This document shows positions 1-8,746 of a stretch of 64,000 nucleotides of DNA, piece by piece. Origin of the DNA: Nitrospira sp. Its GTDB lineage: Bacteria > Nitrospirota > Nitrospiria > Nitrospirales > Nitrospiraceae. Within the stretch, counting starts at the first letter, position 1; each line of letters starts with the position of its first letter. The stretch is taken from positions 372,001 to 436,000 of the forward strand of contig JARFXP010000001.1 of the NCBI GenBank assembly GCA_029194675.1. Direction: 5' to 3'. The translations under genes and the position numbers were made by a program. The notes under the pieces are model-generated. The model was not told the DNA's origin. It searched no databases and saw only the letters and a program-made list of their open reading frames with translations.

Positions 1-1
1 C

Positions 2-1063
2 GAAGATTTCCGACAGGAATTGACGACCCTAGCCGTAGCCGGCATCGAACTGAAAGACCCTCGATTCCTCAACCTGAAAACAGATCTTCCTGACGAGGGG
101 AATTCGAAGGTTCGGCATAAAGCACGCTCGAAAGCCGCGTACGGGAAAGCCGGCGATGTGGTGGGCAATTTGACTCAATCATCTCGTGACGGCAAAACGC
201 TGAACTTTAAGCAGGCGAAACGTGCCATTCAAAATATCGTCGACTTGATGATGCAGGACGAGCCGATCATGCTGGGCCTCACCACGCTTCGCTGTCACGA
301 TCAATACACGCATAACCACTCCGTCAACGTCTCACTGCTCTCCATCGCGCTCGCAAACAGAGCCGGCTATTCGAAAGTCGAGCTGGCCGATCTCGGTTTG
401 GCCGCGTTGTTTCACGACATGGGAAAGTCGACCATTCCCCTTGAAGTCCTGAATAAACCGGGTGAGTTTACCGAAGACGATTGGACGAGAATGCGCAATC
501 ACCCGACGGAAGGAGTTTTGAGTCTCACCCAGTTACGCGGTATCACCAACCTTCCATCGCGCATGGCCGCAGCCTCCTTTGAGCACCACATGAACTCGGA
601 CTATTCAGGCTATCCCAAATTAAAAACACCATGGACACTTTCTTTAACGGGGCGCATTCTCACGATCGCCGATTGCTACGATGCCATGACGTCTTCCCGC
701 GTCTACCGCCGGGAACCGATGTCACCCTCGAAAGTGCTCAACATGATGCTCGCGAAGTCCGGCAGAAGTTTCGACGCGACCTTGCTCAAACTCTTCGTCA
801 ATTGCGTGGGAATTATCCCGATCGGAAGCCTGGTGGTCCTCGACTCCGACGAATTCGCCGTCGTGCTCAAGCCTGCCGTCGACAAGGCCGAGAGCGAGCG
901 GCCGCTCGTCAAAGTCATCACCGATGTGCAGGGGACTCCCATCGATCACGGTCCTGAGCTGGACCTGACCGAGAAAGACGAGGTGGGCGAGTACCGTCAC
1001 AGCATCATACGCCTGATCGACAATACGGAACACAAATTCGATACCAGCCGTTACTTCCTCTAG
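2..1063 (+). CDS. HD-GYP domain protein, probable c-di-GMP phosphodiesterase (5' end outside window)
   Basis: The frame is open to the left edge, so the true start lies outside the window; the first in-frame start codon seen is a TTG at 20. The second half shows the HD-GYP signatures: a histidine-rich helix (HNHSVNVS), the metal-binding FHDMGK, an EHH motif and the SGYP loop, followed by IADCYDAMTSSR. HD-GYP enzymes linearise cyclic di-GMP to pGpG or GMP in the cytoplasm. No receiver or membrane domain is visible in the part present, so the sensory input is unknown. The residue after the GYP loop differs from the usual GYP-x-GL, which may affect activity. It is followed after 84 bases by an unrelated folate gene. 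Confidence 0.9.
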   Translation, partial: EDFRQELTTLAVAGIELKDPRFLNLKTDLPDEGNSKVRHKARSKAAYGKAGDVVGNLTQSSRDGKTLNFKQAKRAIQNIVDLMMQDEPIMLGLTTLRCHDQYTHNHSVNVSLLSIALANRAGYSKVELADLGLAALFHDMGKSTIPLEVLNKPGEFTEDDWTRMRNHPTEGVLSLTQLRGITNLPSRMAAASFEHHMNSDYSGYPKLKTPWTLSLTGRILTIADCYDAMTSSRVYRREPMSPSKVLNMMLAKSGRSFDATLLKLFVNCVGIIPIGSLVVLDSDEFAVVLKPAVDKAESERPLVKVITDVQGTPIDHGPELDLTEKDEVGEYRHSIIRLIDNTEHKFDTSRYFL

Positions 1064-1147
1064 CATTGTAACAGGCGCGTCTGTCACCCCCAGCCCAGCT
1101 TCCTACCTCGCTTGACAGCCTGAAATCCGATCCTCGACAATGCCTCA

Positions 1148-2089
1148 ATGGGTGGACATATCGTGATCGAACAATTGGAGTTCCGGGGCCGTTGCGGTGT
1201 GACGTCCGAGGAACGCGCTCGCCCCCAATCCCTTGCCGTCGATTTGGAATTGGACTGTCGCCTGGAGGCGGCAGGGTTGTCCGACGATCTTGTTCACACG
1301 ATCGACTATGCGAAAGTGGTTCAGCGTGTCATCGACATTGGAACCGTTCGAGAGTCTCAGCTGCTGGAAACGCTGGCGGAACGACTCCTGATAACACTGT
1401 TCGACGAATTCCCGATCAGTCGCATCAAACTGTGGCTGCGGAAGTTGCACCCCCCGATTTCCTTCGTAACCCGCTCCGTCGGGATCTGCATCGAGCGCAC
1501 AAGACTCGCGCAGCAGGTGGTCCGCGCTGATCCTCCACCGGCCCGGTTTCTCATCCAACAACTTCATCGGCTTCCCAAGGGGAAGGTCCTCGACGTGGCG
1601 TCCGGCAGCGGCCGTCACACGCTGTTCCTCGCGTCGCTGGGCTATCAGGTCGAAGCCGTCGATCGCGATGAACAGGCCCTCACACAACTTTCTGCCGTCG
1701 CCCGAACACGACAGCTCTCCGGTATCAGCTCGCGAGTGCTTGATTTGGAACCGTCGACGCCGCAGGAGCCGAATCTCGGGCATGAAGCGTACGATGCCAT
1801 TCTCATCTTCTTTTACCTGAACCGGCCGCTCCTCCCCTATCTCATCGACGCGTTGAAACCCGGCGGTGTCTTGCTGTATGAAACCTTCACCGTCGATAAC
1901 CACGTCCGGCGCCGACATCCAAAGCGTCAAGAGTTTTGCCTTGCGCCGTGCGAACTCCTGAGCCTCACACCCGGACTCCGCATTCTCCATTACGACGAAG
2001 GGCTCCACGAAGGAACGACCGGGTTGGAGTCCGGCTACACGGCCCAATTTGCAGCACAGAAACCCTTGGCTCCAGGAGCATCGATATGA
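1148..2089 (+). CDS. FolB-type dihydroneopterin aldolase fused to a SAM-dependent methyltransferase
   Basis: Residues about 1-118 match dihydroneopterin aldolase (FolB): the IEQLEFRGRCGV start, the Y-A-K-V-V...L-E-T-L-A-E-R-L helix and a late conserved lysine (LRKLHPP). FolB splits dihydroneopterin to hydroxymethyl-dihydropterin in folate synthesis. Residues about 119-313 are a class I methyltransferase with the glycine-rich SAM loop LDVASGSGRHTLFLA and the acidic EAVDRD end of strand 2, closest in feel to TehB/UbiE-like enzymes. ATG 1148 gives the usual FolB N-terminus; GTG 1163, preceded by GGTGGA, is an alternative. It overlaps the next gene by four bases (ATGA), so the two are co-translated. 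The methyl acceptor cannot be told from sequence. A fusion of this kind is uncommon; I find no frameshift. Confidence 0.85.
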   Translation: MGGHIVIEQLEFRGRCGVTSEERARPQSLAVDLELDCRLEAAGLSDDLVHTIDYAKVVQRVIDIGTVRESQLLETLAERLLITLFDEFPISRIKLWLRKLHPPISFVTRSVGICIERTRLAQQVVRADPPPARFLIQQLHRLPKGKVLDVASGSGRHTLFLASLGYQVEAVDRDEQALTQLSAVARTRQLSGISSRVLDLEPSTPQEPNLGHEAYDAILIFFYLNRPLLPYLIDALKPGGVLLYETFTVDNHVRRRHPKRQEFCLAPCELLSLTPGLRILHYDEGLHEGTTGLESGYTAQFAAQKPLAPGASI

Positions 2090-2934
2090 GCCGTCTGGAC
2101 CTTCATCTGCATACCACCCACTCCGACGGAAGTTGCACGCCCACTGAGGTGGTGAACATGGCACACCACGCGGGGGTGACGGCCTTGGCGATCACCGATC
2201 ACGACATCACGACGGGTATCGCCGAAGCCATTGCGGCTGGACAACAGTCTGGAATCGAAATCATACCCGGAGTGGAAATCAGCTCGTTGGCCGGCAACTC
2301 CGAGTTGCACATTCTTGGGTATTTTCTTGATTGGCAGGACTTTGATTTGCTTGAGCGCTTGAAGGCCCTTCGAGAAGGTCGCCATCGCCGAAACCCTCGG
2401 ATCATCGAACGATTACAGACCCTCGGGATCGACATTACGTATGACGAAGTCCGTGCACTCGCCGGCACCGATTCGATCGGCAGACCGCATATCGCCCGTG
2501 TCTTAATGGACAAGCACGTCGTCGCTTCCGCCAAAGAAGCCTTTGATCGTTTCCTTGCCGAGGGTAGGCCGGCCTACGTTCCTCGGGAACTCCCGAGCCC
2601 CGCGGAAGCAATTCGCTGGATCAAAGCGGCTCGCGGACTTGCCGTTCTGGCTCACCCGACGTGGGTCAAGCTTGAAGGTCAGTCTCTGGTTGATCTGGTT
2701 CGACAGCTCAAAGCCGACGGGCTCGACGGTGTAGAGGTCTACTACAGCACACATGCTGCGCGGCAGACTCGAGAATACCTCAACCTGGCTCAACAACTCG
2801 GCCTGCTGGTCACCGGTGGAAGCGACTTTCATGGTCTCACGAAACCCGACATCGGAGTCGGTATCGGTAAGGGCACGTTGCATATTCCACCCTCACTGCT
2901 TCCCAAGATGAAGGAAGCCACCGGGCGACTCTAG
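2086..2934 (+). CDS. PHP-domain phosphoesterase (YciV/RNase AM-like)
   Basis: A 282-residue PHP protein with all expected metal ligands: HLHTTHSDG near the N-terminus, AITDHD, the ELHILGYF strand, LAHPTW and the C-terminal GSDFHG. This arrangement is that of the YciV/TrpH family, whose characterised members remove 3'-phosphate from 3',5'-bisphosphate nucleotides or trim RNA 5' ends as RNase AM. The protein is cytosolic with three metals expected. The start is ATG 2086, which overlaps the stop of the preceding FolB fusion and has AGGAG at 2074-2078; a longer upstream reading frame is only an overlap. Length is normal for the family. Confidence 0.88.
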   Translation: MSRLDLHLHTTHSDGSCTPTEVVNMAHHAGVTALAITDHDITTGIAEAIAAGQQSGIEIIPGVEISSLAGNSELHILGYFLDWQDFDLLERLKALREGRHRRNPRIIERLQTLGIDITYDEVRALAGTDSIGRPHIARVLMDKHVVASAKEAFDRFLAEGRPAYVPRELPSPAEAIRWIKAARGLAVLAHPTWVKLEGQSLVDLVRQLKADGLDGVEVYYSTHAARQTREYLNLAQQLGLLVTGGSDFHGLTKPDIGVGIGKGTLHIPPSLLPKMKEATGRL

Positions 2935-2966
2935 CGCAGTATCCTCCGTATATTTCTCCCAATCCA

Positions 2967-2994
2967 TTGACTCCTCTTCGGTATCCGCTAGACT
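2967..2994 (+). promoter_or_regulatory. Sigma-70-type promoter for the Ser/Thr kinase gene
   Basis: TTGACT (2967-2972) and TAGACT (2989-2994) are separated by 16 bases, 30 bases before the kinase ATG at 3024. The same TAGACT -10 box recurs in front of uppS and the PilB-like gene. A TTG inside the -35 box could be misread as a start codon. Confidence 0.55.
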
Positions 2995-3023
2995 CTGCTT
3001 ATCTTCTTCAGATCTCGTCACCC

Positions 3024-4421
3024 ATGGTCAACGCGTCGAGCTGGGCCGTTCAATATGTACTTGTCGCACTGGTTGCGCTCTTTGCCGGTCCCGTACTGAG
3101 CAAACTGCCGGCGGCGCAGTCGTTTCCTCTCATGTTGTTCGGTCTGACAGGTTCCCAAACCATTCGCCTCATCGTTGAAGGAGTGGGACTGGTCGCTCTT
3201 TGCATGCTGTCGCTCCGCGCATTCCGACAGATGCCGGACAACGGACGAGGTTGCTCGTTTCTGCGCCGACTGATCCTTCCGGTCACGACCCTGTTCATTG
3301 TGATCGTGATGGATAAGAGTCTCCGGGTTGCCGGGCTTTCGCTTCTCGACCCTGTCGGACCCACACGGTATACCAAGGTCTACGCTGCGTCATTGACGCT
3401 GATCGGGCTCTGGATCACCGTCACGTGGCTCCTGCACCTCGATGCCCTTCACCGTTTCTTTGTGAGACCTGTGCCATCGACTCGACGCCAAGAACCTGCA
3501 GCGCCGGTCGAAGGTGCCGACGAAATCGACCCAGCACAAGAAAGCAGCCCGTCCGAGATCGCAGCGCAGATCCTCACCACAGAAAATGGTCCACCCGGTA
3601 TACTCGGCCGATACAAGGTGTTAAAGGAGTTAGGACGAGGCTCGATGGGAGTGGTGTACCTTGGGAAGGACCCGACGATCCAACGATTCGTGGCGATCAA
3701 AACTATGCGACTCGGCGAGATCGACGACCGCGATAAACTGCAGGAAGTGAAGGCTCGGTTCTTTCGTGAGGCCGAATCGACCGGACGATTGTCTCACTCC
3801 AATATCGTCACGATCTTCGACGCAGGGGAAGAACACGACCTCGGCTATATCGCCATGGAACTACTCCAGGGCACCACGCTCACGCAATGGTCACGGAAAC
3901 CGAATCTTCTGGCGCTCGAAAAAGTGATCTCGATACTGGCGACCGTCGCCGAAGCGATGGACTATGCTCACCAGCAGGGCGTTGTACATCGCGACATCAA
4001 ACCCGCGAACATCATGCTGACCACCGATCGGGTCGTTAAGATCATGGACTTCGGCATCGCCAAGATGGCGACGTCGTCGAAAACTCAGACGAATATCGTG
4101 CTGGGAACTCCCATGTACATGTCCCCCGAGCAGATCGCCGGAAAGAAAGTGGATGGGCGATCCGATATTTTTTCGCTCGCCGTCGTCATGTTCGAACTCC
4201 TGACCGGTCGCCCACCCTTTATTGCTGATAACGTCTCGGCACTGCTGTTTGCCATCGCTCACACACCGCATCTCAGCGTAAAAGCGATCAGGCCCGATCT
4301 CCCTCCTGCCATAAAAGAAGTCCTGGATCGAGCGTTGCACAAAGACCCGGTCCACCGCTATCGCCGCGCCGGCGAGTTCGCCATGGAACTTCGGTCCTGC
4401 CTCGAAGGATTGGCCGCGTAA
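3024..4421 (+). CDS. Membrane-anchored Ser/Thr protein kinase (PknB type)
   Basis: The 465-residue protein has an N-terminal region with about four hydrophobic segments (residues roughly 5-140), a Pro/Glu-rich linker, and a cytoplasmic kinase domain from about residue 196 to the end. Kinase landmarks are the glycine loop ELGRGSMGVVYLG, the VAIK lysine, HRDIKPANIM catalytic loop, DFGIAKM, GTPMYMSPEQ and DGRSDIFSLAV. It therefore should be an active Hanks-type kinase. No PASTA or other extracellular sensor follows the kinase; the membrane part is N-terminal instead, the reverse of classical PknB. ATG 3024 is preferred because a promoter covers the upstream TTG 2967. No phosphatase partner is adjacent. 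Substrates are unknown. Confidence 0.9.
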   Translation: MVNASSWAVQYVLVALVALFAGPVLSKLPAAQSFPLMLFGLTGSQTIRLIVEGVGLVALCMLSLRAFRQMPDNGRGCSFLRRLILPVTTLFIVIVMDKSLRVAGLSLLDPVGPTRYTKVYAASLTLIGLWITVTWLLHLDALHRFFVRPVPSTRRQEPAAPVEGADEIDPAQESSPSEIAAQILTTENGPPGILGRYKVLKELGRGSMGVVYLGKDPTIQRFVAIKTMRLGEIDDRDKLQEVKARFFREAESTGRLSHSNIVTIFDAGEEHDLGYIAMELLQGTTLTQWSRKPNLLALEKVISILATVAEAMDYAHQQGVVHRDIKPANIMLTTDRVVKIMDFGIAKMATSSKTQTNIVLGTPMYMSPEQIAGKKVDGRSDIFSLAVVMFELLTGRPPFIADNVSALLFAIAHTPHLSVKAIRPDLPPAIKEVLDRALHKDPVHRYRRAGEFAMELRSCLEGLAA

Positions 4422-4566
4422 CTACATGTGCTGCGTCTCTGGATTCTCCACGGGAGTTTCGCTTTCCAACCGACTCTTCCCGATCGCTGTCTAGGAATCG
4501 CGTTGCGTCGACATTCGAAAGCGACACAAGCAACGCCACGCGGCCGGCGTGCTGATGTACGAATCT

Positions 4567-5178
4567 TCAGTTTCGGAGATGAAGGTGCCCTTTGGGCAAG
4601 CTTTGGTAGCAACCTTCTGAGAGATCCTGTTCGTGTTCCTGCAAACATTGCAGAATGCGGCCATCACCCGGCTGCACTGTCAAACAGAGCCGCTTCACAT
4701 CTTCGACGCAGGCAAGCTTATATCCCTCAGCTTCCCTCCAGCGTACCAGCCGTTGCCGGACGATCTCTTGACATGGCGCATCCAACCGCTTGAGGCGTTG
4801 CATCGCGCAACGCCGCCGATCTCCACCCGCCAGAGAATCGGGGCAGTACCGCTGGACTTCGGCCTCGCACTTCACTTCTGCGATTTCCCTGGCACGCCTG
4901 TCATGCGGGACAGACAATCCACCAAACGTGGTCACAGATGACGAGTCTGTCGTTCCCGTCGAGCTTTCGGTAGCTGGGCTGACCATGCCTGGGATCGTCA
5001 GGTCGAGCATAGGTACGCGCTGCGTTTCATCAATTGATGAAGCCGATTGCGCCGAGAGGAGCTCTTCCTTCGATGGGAAATGTGCCCAGATGATGGTCCA
5101 GACTAGGATCAGCCCTACTACTGAGATGGAGTTCGTGACGGCTTTTCCGGATCGTTCCTGAGTGTGAGGAGTCTTCAT
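4567..5178 (-). CDS. Secreted or membrane-anchored Cys-rich GLG1-repeat protein
   Basis: A 203-residue protein. The ATG at 5178 gives a short charged N-terminus and one hydrophobic segment (SISVVGLILVWTIIWAHF) that acts as an anchor or uncleaved signal. After a Ser/Thr-rich linker come two cysteine-rich repeats, C-x3-V-x2-Y/L-C spaced about 55 residues apart (CEAEVQRYC, CVEDVKRLC), with further CAMQRL and CLQEHE half-sites. This spacing is that of the GLG1/ESL-1 'Cys-rich' repeat, common as a stand-alone periplasmic domain in bacteria, function unknown. Disulfide formation outside the cytoplasm is expected. It is convergent with the kinase gene (145-base gap with no clear terminator). Confidence 0.65.
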   Translation of the reverse strand: MKTPHTQERSGKAVTNSISVVGLILVWTIIWAHFPSKEELLSAQSASSIDETQRVPMLDLTIPGMVSPATESSTGTTDSSSVTTFGGLSVPHDRRAREIAEVKCEAEVQRYCPDSLAGGDRRRCAMQRLKRLDAPCQEIVRQRLVRWREAEGYKLACVEDVKRLCLTVQPGDGRILQCLQEHEQDLSEGCYQSLPKGHLHLRN

Positions 5179-5302
5179 TGCGGTGAGGATAGAATAAAGT
5201 TGCAGGAAAATCATCGAAACGGGAGTTTCGTGCAAGACCATGCCGCCGACCGAACAGATAGTTCGAAAGCTACGCGGAAAAGACAAGGCGGAGTGGATGG
5301 AA

Positions 5303-6316
5303 CTAGTTGTCCGGGGTTTCCACGATGTGGTTCTCGAACCTGGTACAACCTTCTGCCAATAACCGATTGGTCAACATCTCACCCGGCCATTCAATCGGCA
5401 GATCGGCGGTGAAAACCCAGACATCGGGAGAAGTCCAGGCAGGGCCGTGTTCGTCCGGAAGCTCCGGATCGAACAGGTCGGTCCACACAGGCATGTAGAC
5501 CCCATTTCCACATTGTGTGTGAAGGTGCACGATGGTGCGAGACCTGACCAGCGGATCCAGTTCCCTCCACACAGCGGCGGTCTCATCGGCAAGGTGATGG
5601 AGGCGCACTGCATTCTGCGCGTCGAACATGGCATAGGCGGCATACACCGGAGCCTCAATCGTGTCCGGCGCACATGCCAGCTCGGGACATTGCTTCTTCA
5701 GCACGTCGAGGACCTCACGACGCTGTCGATCCTCCCACGCATCGGGCAAACCTGGATCCGGTGCGCCGATCAGCTCAAACAGAAGGAACGCGGTATTTTC
5801 GACCGGAGGAAGCAAGCGCGCCGCCACGGATTGGACATGCCTGGAATCTGCGACCGTCACAAGGTGGTCATGGAGTAATTGAAGACTCAACATTTCCAGG
5901 GTGGCATCGGTCAAGAGGCGCGATTCCACGCGAACAACCGTTCCAGCAGGGAGCTGGAGGGACTTGTGCAAGAGATCGGCCGTGGCGATCGGATCAATCT
6001 TCAACTTGAGTGGGGCGGCGAGGTTCGCCTGCAGTGGAAGCTCAAGAGCAGCCATCGTCGCATAAGCTGGCTTTTCATCGTTCTGTCCGTCCAACAGCAA
6101 GGTGCAACTTGCCTCGGCGACCCGATCGAATAGCCATTCGGCCATCTCTTCGTCGAGCGCCGCCAGGACGGTCAGTAGATCGTGCTCCCGTCCTTGCTCG
6201 AGAAACGCCTGCAAGGTATCGATCGCATCATCGGTGTCGCCATGATCGTGGCGACGCGCATTGATGAGATGAATCAGGTCCCGTGTGAGTGGATCGGGGC
6301 GAGACCAGCCTAACAT
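5303..6316 (-). CDS. Conserved hypothetical protein, 337 residues
   Basis: I do not recognise this family. The frame is long, starts at an ATG (6316) with AGGGAG a few bases upstream, and has normal codon use for the window. The protein is soluble, acidic and mostly helical in the first 200 residues (many Leu/Ala/Asp/Glu), with no signal peptide or membrane segment. The C-terminal third has tryptophan- and proline-rich stretches (VYMPVWTDLFDPELPDEHG, WVFTADLPIEWPGEML). Two cysteines (QCPELAC) could bind metal but no full motif is present. The Cys-rich gene lies 124 bases downstream on the same strand, so co-transcription is possible. Confidence 0.7.
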   Translation of the reverse strand: MLGWSRPDPLTRDLIHLINARRHDHGDTDDAIDTLQAFLEQGREHDLLTVLAALDEEMAEWLFDRVAEASCTLLLDGQNDEKPAYATMAALELPLQANLAAPLKLKIDPIATADLLHKSLQLPAGTVVRVESRLLTDATLEMLSLQLLHDHLVTVADSRHVQSVAARLLPPVENTAFLLFELIGAPDPGLPDAWEDRQRREVLDVLKKQCPELACAPDTIEAPVYAAYAMFDAQNAVRLHHLADETAAVWRELDPLVRSRTIVHLHTQCGNGVYMPVWTDLFDPELPDEHGPAWTSPDVWVFTADLPIEWPGEMLTNRLLAEGCTRFENHIVETPDN

Positions 6317-6447
6317 CGAAGCTCCCTACTGTACGAACCAATGGTCACGGCTCGATAATTCAGAAAGCATGTTGCCAAACTTTCCCTCCCCATGCAAGCG
6401 CCGTGACGATTACTCGCGACTCGCCACGCACCGATCGAGGCACGTCT

Positions 6448-6861
6448 CTATTCTCCGATAATCTTCACCAGAACCCGCTTACGACGACGTCCGTCGAACT
6501 CGCCATAAAAAATACGCTCCCAAGGACCAAAGTCGAGTTTTCCCTCCGTGAGGGCGACGACGACCTCTCGCCCCATCACCTGTCGCTTCAGATGAGCATC
6601 ACCGTTGTCTTCGCCTGTGTCGTGATGCCGATACACCGCCTCCTGAGGAGCGAGCCGCTCCAAGAAATCGTCATAGTCCTGCAATAGGCCGGACTCATCG
6701 TCATTGATGTATACACTGGCCGTGATGTGCATGGCGTTCACCAGTACGAAGCCTTCCCGTACTCCGCTCTTCTTTACCACTGCCTCCACCTGAGGCGTGA
6801 TATTGATGTAGGCCCGTCTGGTCTTCGTCTCGAACCAGAGTTCTTCACGGTAGGACTTCAT
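6448..6861 (-). CDS. yjbQ: YjbQ/UPF0047 family protein
   Basis: A 137-residue protein starting [13 protein letters not shown] at ATG 6861 (an ATG 18 bases further upstream is possible). It contains the YjbQ hallmarks: [37 protein letters not shown] with conserved His/Asp/Glu residues, [21 protein letters not shown], and a basic C-terminal strand. Members have weak thiamine-phosphate synthase activity and form trimers; the true role is unsettled. It is a single cytosolic domain of usual length. Its start faces that of the SH3-type gene across a 286-base intergenic region. Confidence 0.9.
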   Translation of the reverse strand: MKSYREELWFETKTRRAYINITPQVEAVVKKSGVREGFVLVNAMHITASVYINDDESGLLQDYDDFLERLAPQEAVYRHHDTGEDNGDAHLKRQVMGREVVVALTEGKLDFGPWERIFYGEFDGRRRKRVLVKIIGE

Positions 6862-7074
6862 GATCGTTGACCGCAGCATTGTGCCTGCCGCATCGCCAGA
6901 CATGCAAGAGGCTCAAGCGATCTTCGCCTTCCTACTGATCGGTGAACTTGGCCGCAAAGCGTCGACCGTTTTTCGCTCCGGCAGTCGAAAGCATCGGGTC
7001 CGGTCCTGCTCTCACGTTCAATCTTGTCGAGTGCCCATCCGCACCCAACAAACCTGTCAAAAGCTCCTACAAAA

Positions 7075-7103
7075 TTGACAGTCCCTCGCCTTGGTGATAA
7101 GTA
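7075..7103 (+). promoter_or_regulatory. Possible promoter for the SH3-type gene
   Basis: A perfect TTGACA (7075-7080) is followed after 17 bases by TAAGTA (7098-7103). The -10 match is weak; the position, 45 bases before the ATG at 7148, is suitable. Confidence 0.35.
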
Positions 7104-7147
7104 CCGTTTCAGATTCTATGACGCTGTCCGCTGGAGGGAGGTGCTCG

Positions 7148-7924
7148 ATGTTTGCTATCGCTAGAGGTCCGTCGTTCGTCGGCAGTCCTCTGAATTGGAA
7201 TCTATTTTTTGCTCGTCAGCCGGAACCGGATCTTGAATTCACGGAAGAGGAGTTGGAACAGACAACCACGATTCGATCACCTTCCCCCATGAAGCCGCCC
7301 AGGAAATCGAGTGGGCGCCCTCTTCTGTGGGTAGTCCTGTTAGTCTTGATCGGCGCCGGCGCCTATATCGCGATAGAGTCGGAGATGATCATGGACTATG
7401 TCGGCCCGCTTCTCGGCGAATCGCCGGCTCCGCAACCACCGCCGCCTATCGCCCGAAAACCGGCGCCACCGAAGCCGGTGCCACCTGTCCCGGCTGCTCA
7501 GCCTCAAGCCGCTACTTCGACTCCGGCCCCTGCAGCACCAGTCGAGGTCCCACAAGCTGCTGCGCCGATGACGACTCCCGTTCCTGCTCCTCCATCGACC
7601 CAGCCGATGCCGACAGCCTCGGCTCCGACACAAGCCGCGCCGCAACCGACACCATCACCCGCTGTACCAGTCACCGCTTCACCGACTCCGCTGTTCAGCG
7701 AAGGCCAGCGGGTCAGTGTACTGCCGAATCCCGCCGCGCCCAGTGAAAAAGTCGTTCTTCACCAGGATGCAGAAGGAACCAGACCGGGACCGTCCATTCC
7801 ACCGGGAACCGCCCTCACGATTCTCGACGGCGACCTGCAGGCCGACGGCTGGGTCTATTCCGTGCGCAGCGACTTCGGCACGAAAGGTTGGTTGACTGAG
7901 AAGCAGCTTCAATTGAAACCCTAA
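7148..7924 (+). CDS. Single-pass membrane protein with Pro/Ala-rich linker and SH3-like domain
   Basis: A 258-residue protein. ATG 7148 is chosen because GGAGGGAGG lies 5 bases upstream. An acidic N-terminal tail (residues about 25-40) is followed by one membrane span (LLWVVLLVLIGAGAYIAI), then about 110 residues almost wholly Pro, Ala, Thr and Gln, which should span the periplasm, and finally an SH3-like module (RVSVLPNPAAPSEKVVL ... GWVYSVRSDFGTKGWLTEKQL). SH3_3-type domains of this kind bind peptidoglycan or peptides. The topology (cytoplasmic tail, one span, long linker, outer domain) suggests a cell-envelope tether, but the partner is unknown. The stop is followed by a 125-base gap with the promoter of the next gene. 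Confidence 0.75.
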   Translation: MFAIARGPSFVGSPLNWNLFFARQPEPDLEFTEEELEQTTTIRSPSPMKPPRKSSGRPLLWVVLLVLIGAGAYIAIESEMIMDYVGPLLGESPAPQPPPPIARKPAPPKPVPPVPAAQPQAATSTPAPAAPVEVPQAAAPMTTPVPAPPSTQPMPTASAPTQAAPQPTPSPAVPVTASPTPLFSEGQRVSVLPNPAAPSEKVVLHQDAEGTRPGPSIPPGTALTILDGDLQADGWVYSVRSDFGTKGWLTEKQLQLKP

Positions 7925-7984
7925 TCATCCGATCGCGCCATTCTCGCCACGCACAGGGGAGCGGCGGTCATATCGTCGCCCCCT

Positions 7985-7994
7985 GTGCTATAAT
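7985..7994 (+). promoter_or_regulatory. Extended -10 promoter for the HAD phosphatase operon
   Basis: TGTGCTATAAT contains a consensus TATAAT (7989-7994) with an upstream TG (extended -10). The -35 region is poor. It lies 55 bases before the ATG at 8050 and would drive the HAD, cobalamin-binding, hpnD and hpnE genes, which are close-packed. Confidence 0.5.
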
Positions 7995-8049
7995 GCCGCC
8001 CGTTCACGCCTCCATCGTGTAGGTGAAACATCACAAGCTTCAGGAATCC

Positions 8050-8733
8050 ATGCGCGCAGTGATCTTCGACTTCGACGGAGTCATCGCCGACACCGAGCCG
8101 CTTCATTTTGAATGTCTGCGCCGGACGCTCGCAGACATCCAGATCACTCTGACCGAGGCAGACTATTACGCTGACTATCTTGGCTTCGACGATCGTGGAT
8201 GTATTCTTGAAGCACTACGAATCAATCGACGGCCGGTCTCTCCCTCACTCGTCGAGGAGTTGATGGCGAAAAAAGCTGCCGCTTATTTGACCTCGATCAA
8301 GGATCACCTCGTGATTTTTCCGGGTGTCAGAGAATTTGTCGAAGCAGCCGCAGCCGCCTACCCCATTGCCATCGCCTCAGGTGCCTTGCGTGCTGAGATC
8401 GAATTGGTGCTGGAACAGATCGGGATCCGAAAAGCGTTTCGTCGCATTACCAGCGCGGAGGATGTCACGTGCGGCAAACCAAATCCGGAGCCGTTCCTGC
8501 ACGCCCTGGCCGGATTGAACCGTCGACACTCCGCCGCTCCGATCACGCCGGATGCCTGTTTGGCCATCGAAGACTCGCTCCCCGGCATCCGGGCCGCACG
8601 ATCAGCGAGAATGAAGGTCTTGGCGGTAGCCAATACGCATACCGTACAAGACCTTCACGAGGCCGATGCAATCAGCTATAGTTTGAGCGAAACGCGCCTC
8701 GAGGAGTTGCGCACCCGCTTATGGCCGACATAA
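8050..8733 (+). CDS. HAD-superfamily hydrolase (beta-phosphoglucomutase-like)
   Basis: The 227-residue protein has the four HAD motifs in order: DFDGVIADTEP (nucleophile Asp and acid/base Asp), ASGALRAEIE, CGKPNPEP with the lysine, and AIEDSLPGIRAARSA. A helical cap sits between motifs I and II, as in subfamily IA (phosphoglycolate phosphatase and beta-phosphoglucomutase). Substrate cannot be assigned. ATG 8050 has AGGA at 8041-8044 and begins directly with the MRAVIFDFDG strand; an upstream GTG adds nine residues without homology. The next gene begins 13 bases after the stop, suggesting an operon. Confidence 0.88.
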   Translation: MRAVIFDFDGVIADTEPLHFECLRRTLADIQITLTEADYYADYLGFDDRGCILEALRINRRPVSPSLVEELMAKKAAAYLTSIKDHLVIFPGVREFVEAAAAAYPIAIASGALRAEIELVLEQIGIRKAFRRITSAEDVTCGKPNPEPFLHALAGLNRRHSAAPITPDACLAIEDSLPGIRAARSARMKVLAVANTHTVQDLHEADAISYSLSETRLEELRTRLWPT

Positions 8734-8746
8734 GCCTGAGACAACG

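Noticed and set aside
1145-2164. 339-residue - strand frame
   Set aside because: Antisense to the FolB fusion, no motif.
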